A DNA stretch of 14,751 nucleotides from Kiritimatiellia bacterium (GTDB taxonomy: Bacteria; Verrucomicrobiota; Kiritimatiellia; RFP12; UBA1067), in the NCBI GenBank assembly GCA_900767325.1, contig CAAFYT010000087.1, positions 1 to 14,751 on the forward strand. Direction: 5' to 3'. Position numbers and translations under genes: made by a program. The notes beneath the pieces are model-generated. The model saw nothing but the letters and a program-made list of their open reading frames with translations, did no database searches and was not told the DNA's origin. Positions 1 to 6,942 of the stretch are shown in pieces. Position 1 is the stretch's first letter, and each line of letters opens with the position of its first letter.

Positions 1-73
1 AGTCGCTTCAGGACGAATTGGAGGGGGATGAGGAGTCGCTTCTGCGGGAGATGGACCTGCCGCCTCTTGCCGC
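1..73. repeat. Left arm of 73-bp perfect inverted repeat
   Basis: Bases 1-73 are the exact reverse complement of 232-304 (base k pairs with base 305-k for every k from 1 to 73; base 74 is the first mismatch). The loop between the arms is 158 nt. The arm starts at the very first base of the window and, read on the plus strand, encodes the same acidic peptide (DESLQDELEGDEESLL) as the true gene encodes on the minus strand. This fits a fold-back chimera or assembly artefact at a contig end better than a functional repeat. Confidence 0.9.
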
Positions 74-515
74 CGAAGCGCGTCTCCACGCGCTGGCCGA
101 AGTCACCGCCCTCTCCGTTGTCGAGCCCGCGCACACGCACGGCTCCCGCCATCGCCTTCATCGTCACGGGGCTCGGCATCGCCATCACCACGTCCGGCTC
201 GGGACGGAACATCGGCTCGGGAAGCGCCGCAGCGGCAAGAGGCGGCAGGTCCATCTCCCGCAGAAGCGACTCCTCATCCCCCTCCAATTCGTCCTGAAGC
301 GACTCGTCCATCCGCTCGGCCGGCGGATTCTCGGGCTCTTCCAGAGGAGGCAACTCGTCCACCACGCTCGCCAGCACGAGCACCTCGCGCGTCGGCTCGG
401 GAGGATCCGCCGGAACCGTCAGGCGCAGCAACAGGAGAAACACGGCGACAGGCGCGAGAATCGCCACCGTCAGAGGCAGGGGATGGATGGGCCACGGAAA
501 AGGGAGGCGTCTCAC
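1..515 (-). CDS. TonB/TolA-like energy-transducing protein, N-terminal part (partial)
   Basis: Frame open from a GTG at 513-515 to the left edge (171 codons). The GTG overlaps the stop of the Sel1-like gene (GTGA, 512-515), which suggests translational coupling; no clear Shine-Dalgarno is seen. The protein has a short basic start (RRL), one hydrophobic segment at about residues 15-33, then a long periplasmic-type region rich in Pro, Glu and Asp (PPEP, ELPPLEEPENPPAE, PEPMFRPEP). One N-terminal anchor followed by a Pro/acid-rich linker is the plan of TonB and TolA, and the gene follows exbB-exbD-exbD, so a TonB-like linker between an ExbBD motor and an outer-membrane partner is inferred. The diagnostic C-terminal domain is not in the window. 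Bases 1-73 are an inverted copy of 232-304, so the last ~24 codons of this frame are probably not the genuine gene. Confidence 0.6.
   Translation of the reverse strand, partial: MRRLPFPWPIHPLPLTVAILAPVAVFLLLLRLTVPADPPEPTREVLVLASVVDELPPLEEPENPPAERMDESLQDELEGDEESLLREMDLPPLAAAALPEPMFRPEPDVVMAMPSPVTMKAMAGAVRVRGLDNGEGGDFGQRVETRFGGKRRQVHLPQKRLLIPLQFVLKR
232..304. repeat. Right arm of 73-bp perfect inverted repeat
   Basis: Partner of the arm at 1-73. This copy lies inside the TonB-like gene and reads in the expected acidic/Pro-rich style of that protein on the minus strand, so it is judged the original copy and the one at 1-73 the duplicate. Confidence 0.9.
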
Positions 516-1228
516 TCGGACAGCAGATGCCCGGCCCAGCTCGCCGCGCGAACCTTCTTGCCGGAGAGGTTGCGCCAGATCTTCAGCGCCTTCACCGCCT
601 TCGCCTTGTTGCGTGGCGTGCCGATGCCGTAGTAGCTGCAGACCGCACACATGAAGATCGCGTCCGACACACCGCCGCCGCCCGCCGTCTTGAAATAGGA
701 GAACATCCGGGCATCATCGTAACCGCCCTTGCCCTGGTTGGCCTCCGTGAAAACCGCCGCCGCCACCTCGCCATACGCCGCGAGATTCCCCTTGCGCGCC
801 GCCAGCTCCCACTTCTTCAGCCCCTTGAGGAAATCGCTCGGCACATCGGCCACATACCGGCCGCGCACCGGATAGGTATGCGGCCCCAGATAGGCGGGAC
901 CGTTCCACGTCGAGCCGAACGCGCTCGACGACGACCCTCCGCTCGGCCTCGCGGAAACCGATTCGTGGTGGTAGTAGACAGGCCCGATGTTACCGTTCAG
1001 GCAACGCATGACGTCCAGATGCGCCTCGTGGCCGGTTGACTTGACGAACGCCTCGTCGATGAGATCGCACTTCTCGACGAGCGCCGAGAGGATGCGCCCT
1101 CCCGTCAGCTTCGTACCTTCCAGGAGAAGACGCGCCGCGGCCTCGGCGTCATCGGCGCTCTCCGCACCGACCGCCGAACAGGCCATCGCGACCGACAGCA
1201 CCGCCGCAAACGCACGCCTCACGAACAT
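512..1228 (-). CDS. Secreted Sel1-like repeat protein
   Basis: 238 aa. The ATG at 1226-1228 is chosen because it gives a clean signal peptide (MFVRRAF then a hydrophobic stretch to VGA, cleavage near residue 22) and sits 4 nt after the exbD stop; a longer frame would start inside exbD and lose the signal peptide. The C-terminal part (about residues 136-225) has Sel1/TPR-type helical repeats: WELAARKGNLAAYGEVA, then AIFMCAVCSYYGIGTPRNKAKAVKA with the typical Y-x-G-x-G turn. The middle (about 85-125) is Gly/Ser/Tyr/Pro-rich without a recognised domain. Family knowledge: Sel1 repeats mediate protein-protein contacts, often in the periplasm. Placed between exbD and the TonB-like gene, it may be an accessory part of that machine; this is inferred from context only. 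No strong Shine-Dalgarno is seen, so coupling to exbD translation is likely. Confidence 0.72.
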   Translation of the reverse strand: MFVRRAFAAVLSVAMACSAVGAESADDAEAAARLLLEGTKLTGGRILSALVEKCDLIDEAFVKSTGHEAHLDVMRCLNGNIGPVYYHHESVSARPSGGSSSSAFGSTWNGPAYLGPHTYPVRGRYVADVPSDFLKGLKKWELAARKGNLAAYGEVAAAVFTEANQGKGGYDDARMFSYFKTAGGGGVSDAIFMCAVCSYYGIGTPRNKAKAVKALKIWRNLSGKKVRAASWAGHLLSE

Positions 1229-1232
1229 CCGA

Positions 1233-1643
1233 TCAGAGCGTAAAGATGCTGACGCTGTAGAGGCCGTTCTTGTAACAGCAATCCAGCACATCCACCAACG
1301 CCTTGTGGGGGCTGTCGGGCGAGCACTTCACGATGATCGGCGTCTTCTTCGAGGTGAGCGCGATCTCGCGGAGGTTCGAATCCAGCTCGGAGCGCTTGAC
1401 CCTGCGCTTGTTGTAGCTGATGAGCCCGTTCATGTCGTTGCCGGAACGGTAGATCTCGATCGTCACCGTCACGTCGCTCGGCGGAGTCGACGTATCCGTG
1501 CTGGGCGCCGGACGATTGGCGTTGAGCTTCGAGAAGATGTCCTCCTGCTTGATCGTCACGACGAAGAAGATGATCAGCTCGAAGACGACGTCGATCATCG
1601 GCGTCATGTCAAGGGCGGGGTTCTCCTGCGGTTTTCTGGCCAT
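1233..1643 (-). CDS. exbD: ExbD/TolR family proton-channel subunit (second copy)
   Basis: 136 aa. A short cytoplasmic start (ARKPQENPALD) leads into a single transmembrane segment, MTPMIDVVFELIIFFVVT (residues 13-30), followed by a periplasmic domain of about 105 residues. Asp18 in MTPMIDV matches the proton-carrying Asp of the ExbD/TolR family. With ExbB it should form the inner-membrane channel that uses the proton gradient to drive a TonB/TolA-like partner. It starts 1 nt after the stop of the other exbD; a GGAGGGGAG stretch inside the upstream gene (1650-1658) serves as Shine-Dalgarno. Its first 30 residues are nearly identical to those of its neighbour, while the periplasmic domain is quite different and about 30 residues shorter, so the two likely form a mixed dimer or serve different partners. 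The family call is firm; exbD versus tolR is not decidable here. Confidence 0.9.
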   Translation of the reverse strand: MARKPQENPALDMTPMIDVVFELIIFFVVTIKQEDIFSKLNANRPAPSTDTSTPPSDVTVTIEIYRSGNDMNGLISYNKRRVKRSELDSNLREIALTSKKTPIIVKCSPDSPHKALVDVLDCCYKNGLYSVSIFTL

Positions 1644-1644
1644 G

Positions 1645-2145
1645 TCACTCTCCCCTCCGCTTGGACGCCGACAGGCGCTTGCGGCCCGGATGCCCAGGCT
1701 TGGACGTACGATCCTCCTGCACGGCGACGAACGAGATCTTCCAGATTCCGTTGGCGGTGCAGGCGTTCATGACCTGCGCCACCGCGGCATGCGGAACGGC
1801 GTAGTCCGCACGGATCATCACCGGGAATTCGCCGCCGAGCCGGTTCTTCTTCTCCTTCACGCGCCGGCCGATCTCCTCGGGCGTCACATCGCGATCGCCC
1901 ATCGAGATGCGTGGACGACCGGCCTTCGGCCCGTCCGGATAGAGGCCGATGTCGATCATCATGTGCGTGGGAGGCAATTCCTCCGGCGTGAGGACGATGC
2001 CGTGCTTGCCATCCTCGAGCTCGATCGTCTCGTCCTTCTTCTGGGCCTCGACCAGCGTCACGACGAAAAAGATGATCAGCTCGAAGACGACGTCGATCAT
2101 CGGCGTCATGTCCAGAGTCGGATTTTCCTGCGATTTCTTCGCCAT
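1645..2145 (-). CDS. exbD: ExbD/TolR family proton-channel subunit (first copy)
   Basis: 166 aa. Same plan as the following gene: AKKSQENPTLD, then the transmembrane segment MTPMIDVVFELIIFFVVT with Asp18 as the conserved proton-pathway residue, then a periplasmic domain (about residues 31-145) ending in a basic tail (KPGHPGRKRLSASKRRGE) that the other copy lacks. The periplasmic part has the usual ExbD features: a long loop, then VMIRADYAVPHAAVAQVMNA, the counterpart of the family's V.I.AD...pyg.vv.vmd. The start ATG at 2143-2145 is preceded by GAGG (2153-2156) at 7-nt spacing and lies 15 nt after the exbB stop. It should partner ExbB in the inner membrane. Confidence 0.92.
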   Translation of the reverse strand: MAKKSQENPTLDMTPMIDVVFELIIFFVVTLVEAQKKDETIELEDGKHGIVLTPEELPPTHMMIDIGLYPDGPKAGRPRISMGDRDVTPEEIGRRVKEKKNRLGGEFPVMIRADYAVPHAAVAQVMNACTANGIWKISFVAVQEDRTSKPGHPGRKRLSASKRRGE

Positions 2146-2160
2146 GGGCTTACCTCACGC

Positions 2161-2961
2161 TCACGCGACGGCTTCGTCTCCTTCGACCTGGACGTTGCGA
2201 AGGCCGTTGAGGATCTCCATCGTCATCGCCGTCATCTTCAGGACGAGGCGATTGGCCTTGTTGCGCAGCGAGTAGAACACGGTGACGGACGGAATCGACA
2301 CGATGAGGCCCCCTGCGGTCGTCCACAGCGCCTGGCCGATCGAATTCGCCAGGGCCGCCGCATCGCCCGCGCCGCCGGAAGCGAGCGCCTGGAAGGTCAG
2401 GATCATGCCCTGCACCGTGCCGAGCAGGCCGAGCGAAGGCCCGAGGTTGCCGCAGACCGCGATCCAGTTGAGACGCTGCTGGATTTTCTCCTGCTCAAGA
2501 TCCGACGCCGCCGTCACGGCCTCCTGGATTGCCTCGAAACCCTCTTCGATGTGCTGGAACGCGGCCAGCACGATCGACGACATCGATGACGGATTCTGCT
2601 GGCACACATCCATCGCCTTCACGACGTCGCCTTCGGCCATGGCGCTCGTCACGCCGTCCAGAAGGCGCTTGGGCATCAGCTTCTCCGGCTTGATGAGGAT
2701 GGAGGAATCGATCGAGAAGTAGATTGCGAACGCACCGTCGCCGAAGAGCGCGAGCCAGAGCAGGAAGCCGACCACGCCCGAGCCGAAGACGATGTCGTAG
2801 AAGCCGCCCGTCGACTTCTTCGTCTCGGCCGCGTTGTCCGAAACGACGTTCCCGCTTGCATCGGTCAGTTCCTGGCCGAAGGAGCTCAAGGCCGCAACCG
2901 GCGCCACACAGGTCGCCGCGAGGATTGCCGCCGCCATCAACGATTTCTTCATCTTGTTCAT
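2161..2961 (-). CDS. exbB: ExbB/TolQ/MotA-family proton-channel protein with N-terminal signal peptide
   Basis: 266 aa from the ATG at 2959-2961. That start is preferred over the ATG at 2970 because AAGGA (2971-2975) lies 9 nt upstream of it but directly abuts the other. The protein begins with a signal peptide (KKSLMAAAILAATCVAPVAA), a polar spacer of about 25 residues, then transmembrane segment 1 (about 53-84), a cytoplasmic helical region (about 88-165), segment 2 with GPSLGLLGTVQGMILTF (about 170-192) and segment 3 with IGQALWTTAGGLIVSIPSVT (about 208-231). The GLLGTVxGM and TxxGLxVxIP patterns are diagnostic for ExbB/TolQ. It is the scaffold of the ExbBD motor. The cleavable leader before segment 1 is absent in E. 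coli ExbB but occurs in ExbB-like proteins of some other phyla. The 5' gap to the previous gene (about 41 nt) holds no terminator. Confidence 0.93.
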   Translation of the reverse strand: MNKMKKSLMAAAILAATCVAPVAALSSFGQELTDASGNVVSDNAAETKKSTGGFYDIVFGSGVVGFLLWLALFGDGAFAIYFSIDSSILIKPEKLMPKRLLDGVTSAMAEGDVVKAMDVCQQNPSSMSSIVLAAFQHIEEGFEAIQEAVTAASDLEQEKIQQRLNWIAVCGNLGPSLGLLGTVQGMILTFQALASGGAGDAAALANSIGQALWTTAGGLIVSIPSVTVFYSLRNKANRLVLKMTAMTMEILNGLRNVQVEGDEAVA

Positions 2962-2970
2962 TTTCTTCAT

Positions 2971-2975
2971 TCCTT
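2971..2975 (-). promoter_or_regulatory. Shine-Dalgarno deciding the exbB start
   Basis: AAGGA on the minus strand, 9 nt before the ATG at 2961 and with zero spacing to the ATG at 2970. The spacing favours the inner start, giving a 266-aa instead of a 269-aa product; both keep the signal peptide. Confidence 0.6.
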
Positions 2976-3002
2976 GGGTTTGTGAGAGTTTCGTTACTGG
3001 AT

Positions 3003-3779
3003 TCAAATCGACTTCGCCTCGGCGCGCAGCTTTTCGGCGCGGCCGGATTGCCCGAGCTGGTCGAAGCAGTCCGCGGCCTTGAGCATCGCGGTCTTGCGCT
3101 CGGCGACGCATTCGGCGTCGGTGTACATCAGAGCCACCCGGAGATAGCCGTCGCGCAACGCGGCCAGGATCTTGTCGGACGAGCCGTTGGCGTCATTGAC
3201 CAGGATGTCGCCCCGCATCACCAGCGCCGCGGCCGAGGCGTTGCGGCTTCCGCTCGCCACCGCCTTGCCCAGCAGGTCCTCGAGCGTCTCACGCTTGCCG
3301 AGCTTGAGAAGCGCCTGCCAGTAGGCCGGCGCCAACTCGCCCGTATAGGCGGCGCTTCGATCGTCGCTGATGACCTTCACGCACTCGTCGTAAGCCTTCT
3401 GGGCGTTGTTTGCCGCGAGATAGGCCAGGGCGAGATAACGGCAGGCCGGCTTGTCCCACTCCAGCATGCGGTACTCGGAGACGATCTTGGCGAGCACGCC
3501 GATCGCACTCGAACCCTGGCCGCCCTCGACCTGCGCCACCGCCTTGTCGTAGCCGGCCGGCTTCGGAATGTCGAGCGAGACCACATCGCCGAGCTTGATC
3601 TCCATGTCGATCATCGTCGAGCCCTTCTTGAGCGAGACGATGTACTGCTTGGTGCGCGACTGCCACTTGATGTCGCCCGACTTCGAGTCGGTTCCGGTCG
3701 AAATCGTCCCCTGCACCGCCGACAATTCCAATGCGGTCAGAGCCACCAACGACGCCATCGCGAATCTCTGGATTCTCAT
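3003..3779 (-). CDS. Secreted protein with N-terminal beta-rich part and TPR-like helical part
   Basis: 258 aa. The ATG at 3777-3779 overlaps the stop of the large TPR gene (ATGA) and has AAGGAG at 3788-3793 with 8-nt spacing. Signal peptide: MRIQRF, then a hydrophobic stretch ending near LSAVQG (about residue 23). Residues about 24-75 look beta-rich (GDIKWQSRTKQYIVSLKKG, MIDMEIKLGDVVSLDIPKP). From about 76 on it is all helix, with TPR-like pairs (CRYLALAYLAANNAQKAYDE; PAYWQALLKLGKRETLEDLL; KAADCFDQLGQSGRAEKLRAEA). I do not recognise a named family. The helical part resembles periplasmic TPR factors such as CpoB/YbgF, which act with the Tol system, and the gene sits directly before exbB. A role as a periplasmic partner of the ExbBD machine is inferred from this context only. 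Confidence 0.75.
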   Translation of the reverse strand: MRIQRFAMASLVALTALELSAVQGTISTGTDSKSGDIKWQSRTKQYIVSLKKGSTMIDMEIKLGDVVSLDIPKPAGYDKAVAQVEGGQGSSAIGVLAKIVSEYRMLEWDKPACRYLALAYLAANNAQKAYDECVKVISDDRSAAYTGELAPAYWQALLKLGKRETLEDLLGKAVASGSRNASAAALVMRGDILVNDANGSSDKILAALRDGYLRVALMYTDAECVAERKTAMLKAADCFDQLGQSGRAEKLRAEAKSI

Positions 3780-6700
3780 TGCTTTTTCTCCTTGGCCGGA
3801 AGCTCGGCCTTTGCCTGGTTGATGCAATTGGCGATTTCGGTTCTCGCCTTGCCGTTCGGGAAGTAGTCCAGATAGTCCTGCCCGAACCGGATCACCCGAT
3901 CGGCCTGCTCGGAGCCCATCTTGCTGAACAGGGGAATCATGGTCGCGTACGCACGCTCGAGGTTCGCGAGCTCGCCGGCCTCCATCTTGTCGATCGGATG
4001 CTCGTCGTCCACGCCGTGGGCCTGGATGAACGCCTGGAACGTCGATGCCGCGCGCGCGCAGGTGTCGAGGGCGTTTTCCTTCAGCCCCATCGCCTCCTCG
4101 GCCTTCATGCGATTGACCATCACGTCGCCAGAGAGGAGATCGAGCTGATCCTGCTCCCACTGCGGTTTGCTCCGAGCCCAATACTGGCGCACCTTCTTCA
4201 AGGCGCCGATCGCCGCGCCGAAGTAGGAATTGCGCAACGTCTCATCCTTTTCCACGGCGCCCTGGGCGCTGGCGACGTCGACCAGCATGAAGTTCGCGTC
4301 GGCCGCCAGCGACATCTTCGCCATCCGCGCATCGGCGAGGAAGCGGTCGATGGTCTCCCGCGCCTCCGTGAGCGAACCCTGCTTCCAGGCGCTCCTGGCC
4401 TGGCCGATCATCGCCTTCGCAACGACGCCGGCCTGATTCGTGCCCGCGATGGAAATCGCCTTGTGGAAGGCCTGCCCCGCCAGAGACCAGTTCCGCGCCT
4501 CGACCAACGCCTCTCCGGCGTTCACGTACTGCTGGGCGGAGTAGGCGCCATCGGTCGAGAGCATCTCGGCGTAGATCTCCGTTCCCTCCTTCTTCAGCCC
4601 GATCTCCATGAGACTCTTCGCAAGCCGCGGCTTGGCGTCCTTCGCCTCGCTCGAATCCGGGAACTGGCGCGAAAGCGCGTCCAGCGCCGCGCGGGACTTC
4701 TCCAGATCGCCGCTCGCCGTGTAGAGCGTGCTCACCCGCACGTAGCCGGCCTTCGCGTACTTGCCTTTCGGAAACGCGGCGAGATAGGCCTCGTAGCTCT
4801 TCAGGGCCTGGGCGCGGTAGCCGGGAACCCTGTCGCTCGGCCGATTCATGCGACTCCAGCACTCGCCGACCACGAAGCCCGCCGTATCGGCCAACTCGAC
4901 GTACTTCGCGGCATCCTCGCGCGAGATCGACGCCTCCTTCGCCCGTGCGGCGGAATCCTTCGAGATCTCGCCGAACTGCCGGATCGCCCGAATCAACTGG
5001 GCCGTTCCGCGCTTCTCCTGCGCCTCGACCGCCTCGGGCGTTGCGTTCGTGTCGGCGCCGTTCAGCATCTCGATCCCGTCATCGCGATACATCTGCGCCA
5101 GGACCATCTGCGACTGGAGGCGCTGCATCGCGTTGCTCTCGAGCGCCGTGTAGCGCATCATCGCCGCAATCGCCGCCGCGCGATCGCCGAGCTCCTTGTG
5201 GCAGACAGACGCCTGCGCGAACGACGAGGCGTAGTAGACGGAATTGGTGTAGTACGCCCCGATGAGATCCCAGTAGCCGATGGCCTCGGCGAAGCGCCCC
5301 GCCTGCTGCGCCTCGGTCGCCATCCCCGCCGCGGTCTGCGCGGCGTTCGAGTGGTTGCGGTAGTTGACGACGAATGCGCGGCGCAGATCGGCGCAGCGCG
5401 AGATCTGCCCCAGCTCCTTCTCCGCCTTGGCCAGGCGCAGCACCGCATCTCCCGCGGTGATCATGACGAGACGGTCCTTCGCCCCGGCGAAACGCTCGGC
5501 CAGGTACCCCTCGATCGCGTCGGCGTTCAGCCGCCACTCGTCCGCCCGCGCGCCACCGGCCCTGATGAGGTCGTGGCAACAGCCGACCATGCTCTCGATC
5601 GCCAGAACGGAATCCTCAGTCTCCGGATAGCGCGACAGCACGTCGAGGTACTCCTTGAACGCCTCCTCGAACTCGCCATCCGCGCGCTTGTCGGCGGGGA
5701 TCTTGAACTGGATGGCGCGAACCCTGGCGACCATCTCCGGCGTCACCTGCGATTTGATCTTCGCGCCGTATTTCCTCTCCGCGAAGTCCTTGATCGCATC
5801 CGCCAGCTCACCCGCCTTCGAGGCCCACGACGACTCGGGGAAGCGGAGGAACACGTTGAGCGCGTGGTTGTAGGCGCCCTGGTTGTCGCGCTTGCCGCTC
5901 TTCAGCTTCTCGCCGAAAAGCAGCGCCTTGACCGCTTCGGCGTCAGGCTTCGGCTTCGCCGCCTCGGCCTGTGCCTCGTCCCACAGCATCTTCGCCAGCA
6001 GATAGCGGCACTGCGGCATCGGCGAGAAGCGAAGCAGGCCCTTCGAACCATCCGGATCGCGGCTGACGATGCTCGCGTGGAGCTCGCCGAGCTGCGGCAG
6101 GTAGTCGTCGATCAGCCCCTTCGCCCGATCGGGCCTTCCGCGGAGCAGCTCGATGTGCGACTTCATGTTGACCGCGCGCCCGAAGCAAATCGCCTGATCG
6201 GGGTTCTTGAGGACCTCGTCGGCCAGCTTGTCGGCCGCGTCGAGGTTCGGCTTGCGCTTCGCGACATCCGCCTGGGCCGTCGCCAGGCGCAGATGGAGGT
6301 CAATCGTGTCGCACGCCACCGTGCACCATTGCGCGCTTTCCAGACCCGGCTTCTGCGCCAGGAGCCCCCCGTAGACCTTGATCGCCTCCGCGAGGTTGTG
6401 GTCGAACACGAGGATCTGCCCCCAGGCATAGCAGGCGTTGACGTAGAACGTGCGCATCTGCTTCGCCCACGCCTTGTCCTTCGCGGCCTTGGAATCGTAG
6501 ACTCCGAAGAACTCGGCGTAGATGGCGCGGCAGTCCTCCATCTTGTTCAGCCGGCTGTAGCGATTCGCGAACTCCAGCCGCGCCGCCCAGTACTTCGCGC
6601 TGTTCCGATCCGGCAGCGAAGCGAGCTTCTTCTCGGCCTCGTCGAACTGGTTCAGCGCCAGCAACGAGCGTATCTCGATTGCGAAGAACCGCGCGTCCGA

Positions 6701-6904
6701 CTCCGGCCAGCGCCGCTTCGTCGCCTCGATCACCGGCTGGACGATGTCGACGTAGTTGCGATCGACGAGGGCGTTGACGTAGGCGATCTCGGCCTCAAGC
6801 TCGGGATCCTCCCTCTGCTCCTGCTCGTCTGCGGATGGCTGCGCGTCGTCACAGAAGGCGACAGACGCGAAAAGCGCAAGAATCGTGGCTAACTCAAATC
6901 TCAT
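3776..6904 (-). CDS. Large secreted TPR-repeat protein
   Basis: 1042 aa. Signal peptide at residues 1-18 (MRFELATILALFASVAFC, then DD); the sequence before Cys18 (VAF) is not a good lipobox, so a soluble periplasmic protein is more likely than a lipoprotein. After a short acidic stretch (about 20-40) the rest is helical with many TPR-type units, for example EEAFKEYLDVLSRYPETEDS (about 410-435), ALKSYEAYLAAFPKGKYAKA (about 700), ALDALSRQFPDSSEAKDAKP (about 740) and FGQDYLDYFPNGKARTEIAN near the C-terminus. The recurring Y/F-P-(x)n-A pattern is typical of TPR proteins of the YbgF/BamD type. No enzyme domain is seen. It starts 15 nt after murJ with no Shine-Dalgarno but a TATAAT box just upstream, and its stop overlaps the next start. 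Likely a scaffold for envelope proteins; the partner is unknown. Confidence 0.85.
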   Translation of the reverse strand: MRFELATILALFASVAFCDDAQPSADEQEQREDPELEAEIAYVNALVDRNYVDIVQPVIEATKRRWPESDARFFAIEIRSLLALNQFDEAEKKLASLPDRNSAKYWAARLEFANRYSRLNKMEDCRAIYAEFFGVYDSKAAKDKAWAKQMRTFYVNACYAWGQILVFDHNLAEAIKVYGGLLAQKPGLESAQWCTVACDTIDLHLRLATAQADVAKRKPNLDAADKLADEVLKNPDQAICFGRAVNMKSHIELLRGRPDRAKGLIDDYLPQLGELHASIVSRDPDGSKGLLRFSPMPQCRYLLAKMLWDEAQAEAAKPKPDAEAVKALLFGEKLKSGKRDNQGAYNHALNVFLRFPESSWASKAGELADAIKDFAERKYGAKIKSQVTPEMVARVRAIQFKIPADKRADGEFEEAFKEYLDVLSRYPETEDSVLAIESMVGCCHDLIRAGGARADEWRLNADAIEGYLAERFAGAKDRLVMITAGDAVLRLAKAEKELGQISRCADLRRAFVVNYRNHSNAAQTAAGMATEAQQAGRFAEAIGYWDLIGAYYTNSVYYASSFAQASVCHKELGDRAAAIAAMMRYTALESNAMQRLQSQMVLAQMYRDDGIEMLNGADTNATPEAVEAQEKRGTAQLIRAIRQFGEISKDSAARAKEASISREDAAKYVELADTAGFVVGECWSRMNRPSDRVPGYRAQALKSYEAYLAAFPKGKYAKAGYVRVSTLYTASGDLEKSRAALDALSRQFPDSSEAKDAKPRLAKSLMEIGLKKEGTEIYAEMLSTDGAYSAQQYVNAGEALVEARNWSLAGQAFHKAISIAGTNQAGVVAKAMIGQARSAWKQGSLTEARETIDRFLADARMAKMSLAADANFMLVDVASAQGAVEKDETLRNSYFGAAIGALKKVRQYWARSKPQWEQDQLDLLSGDVMVNRMKAEEAMGLKENALDTCARAASTFQAFIQAHGVDDEHPIDKMEAGELANLERAYATMIPLFSKMGSEQADRVIRFGQDYLDYFPNGKARTEIANCINQAKAELPAKEKKQ

Positions 6905-6913
6905 GGTAGGAGA

Positions 6914-6942
6914 ATTATACTACATCCCCCGCCGAAAACGCA
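6914..6942 (-). promoter_or_regulatory. Candidate promoter before the TPR-exbBD half of the cluster
   Basis: A perfect TATAAT lies at 6914-6919 on the minus strand, starting right after the murJ stop codon. A weak -35 candidate (TTGCGT, 3 of 6 matches to TTGACA) sits 18 nt further upstream inside the end of murJ. Transcription would begin about 6-8 nt after the box, that is within a few bases of the ATG at 6904, so the message would be leaderless or almost so. In such GC-rich DNA a perfect -10 box in a 15-nt gap is unlikely by chance, but the -35 is weak. Confidence 0.4.

Noticed and set aside
1..73. Plus-strand open frame at the left edge encoding an acidic peptide
   Set aside because: It is the inverted copy of the coding segment at 232-304, not an independent gene.
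1195..1228. Possible lipoprotein signal (AMAC) in the Sel1-like protein
   Set aside because: Met and Ala before the Cys and the lack of Leu at the -3 position make a poor lipobox; an ordinary signal peptide cut after VGA is more likely.
3731..6892. Very long open frame (1053 codons) on the plus strand
   Set aside because: It is the antisense of the large TPR gene. Its product is dominated by Arg, Leu and His without signal peptide or domain, as expected from GC-rich antisense frames, whereas the minus-strand product has a signal peptide and TPR pattern.
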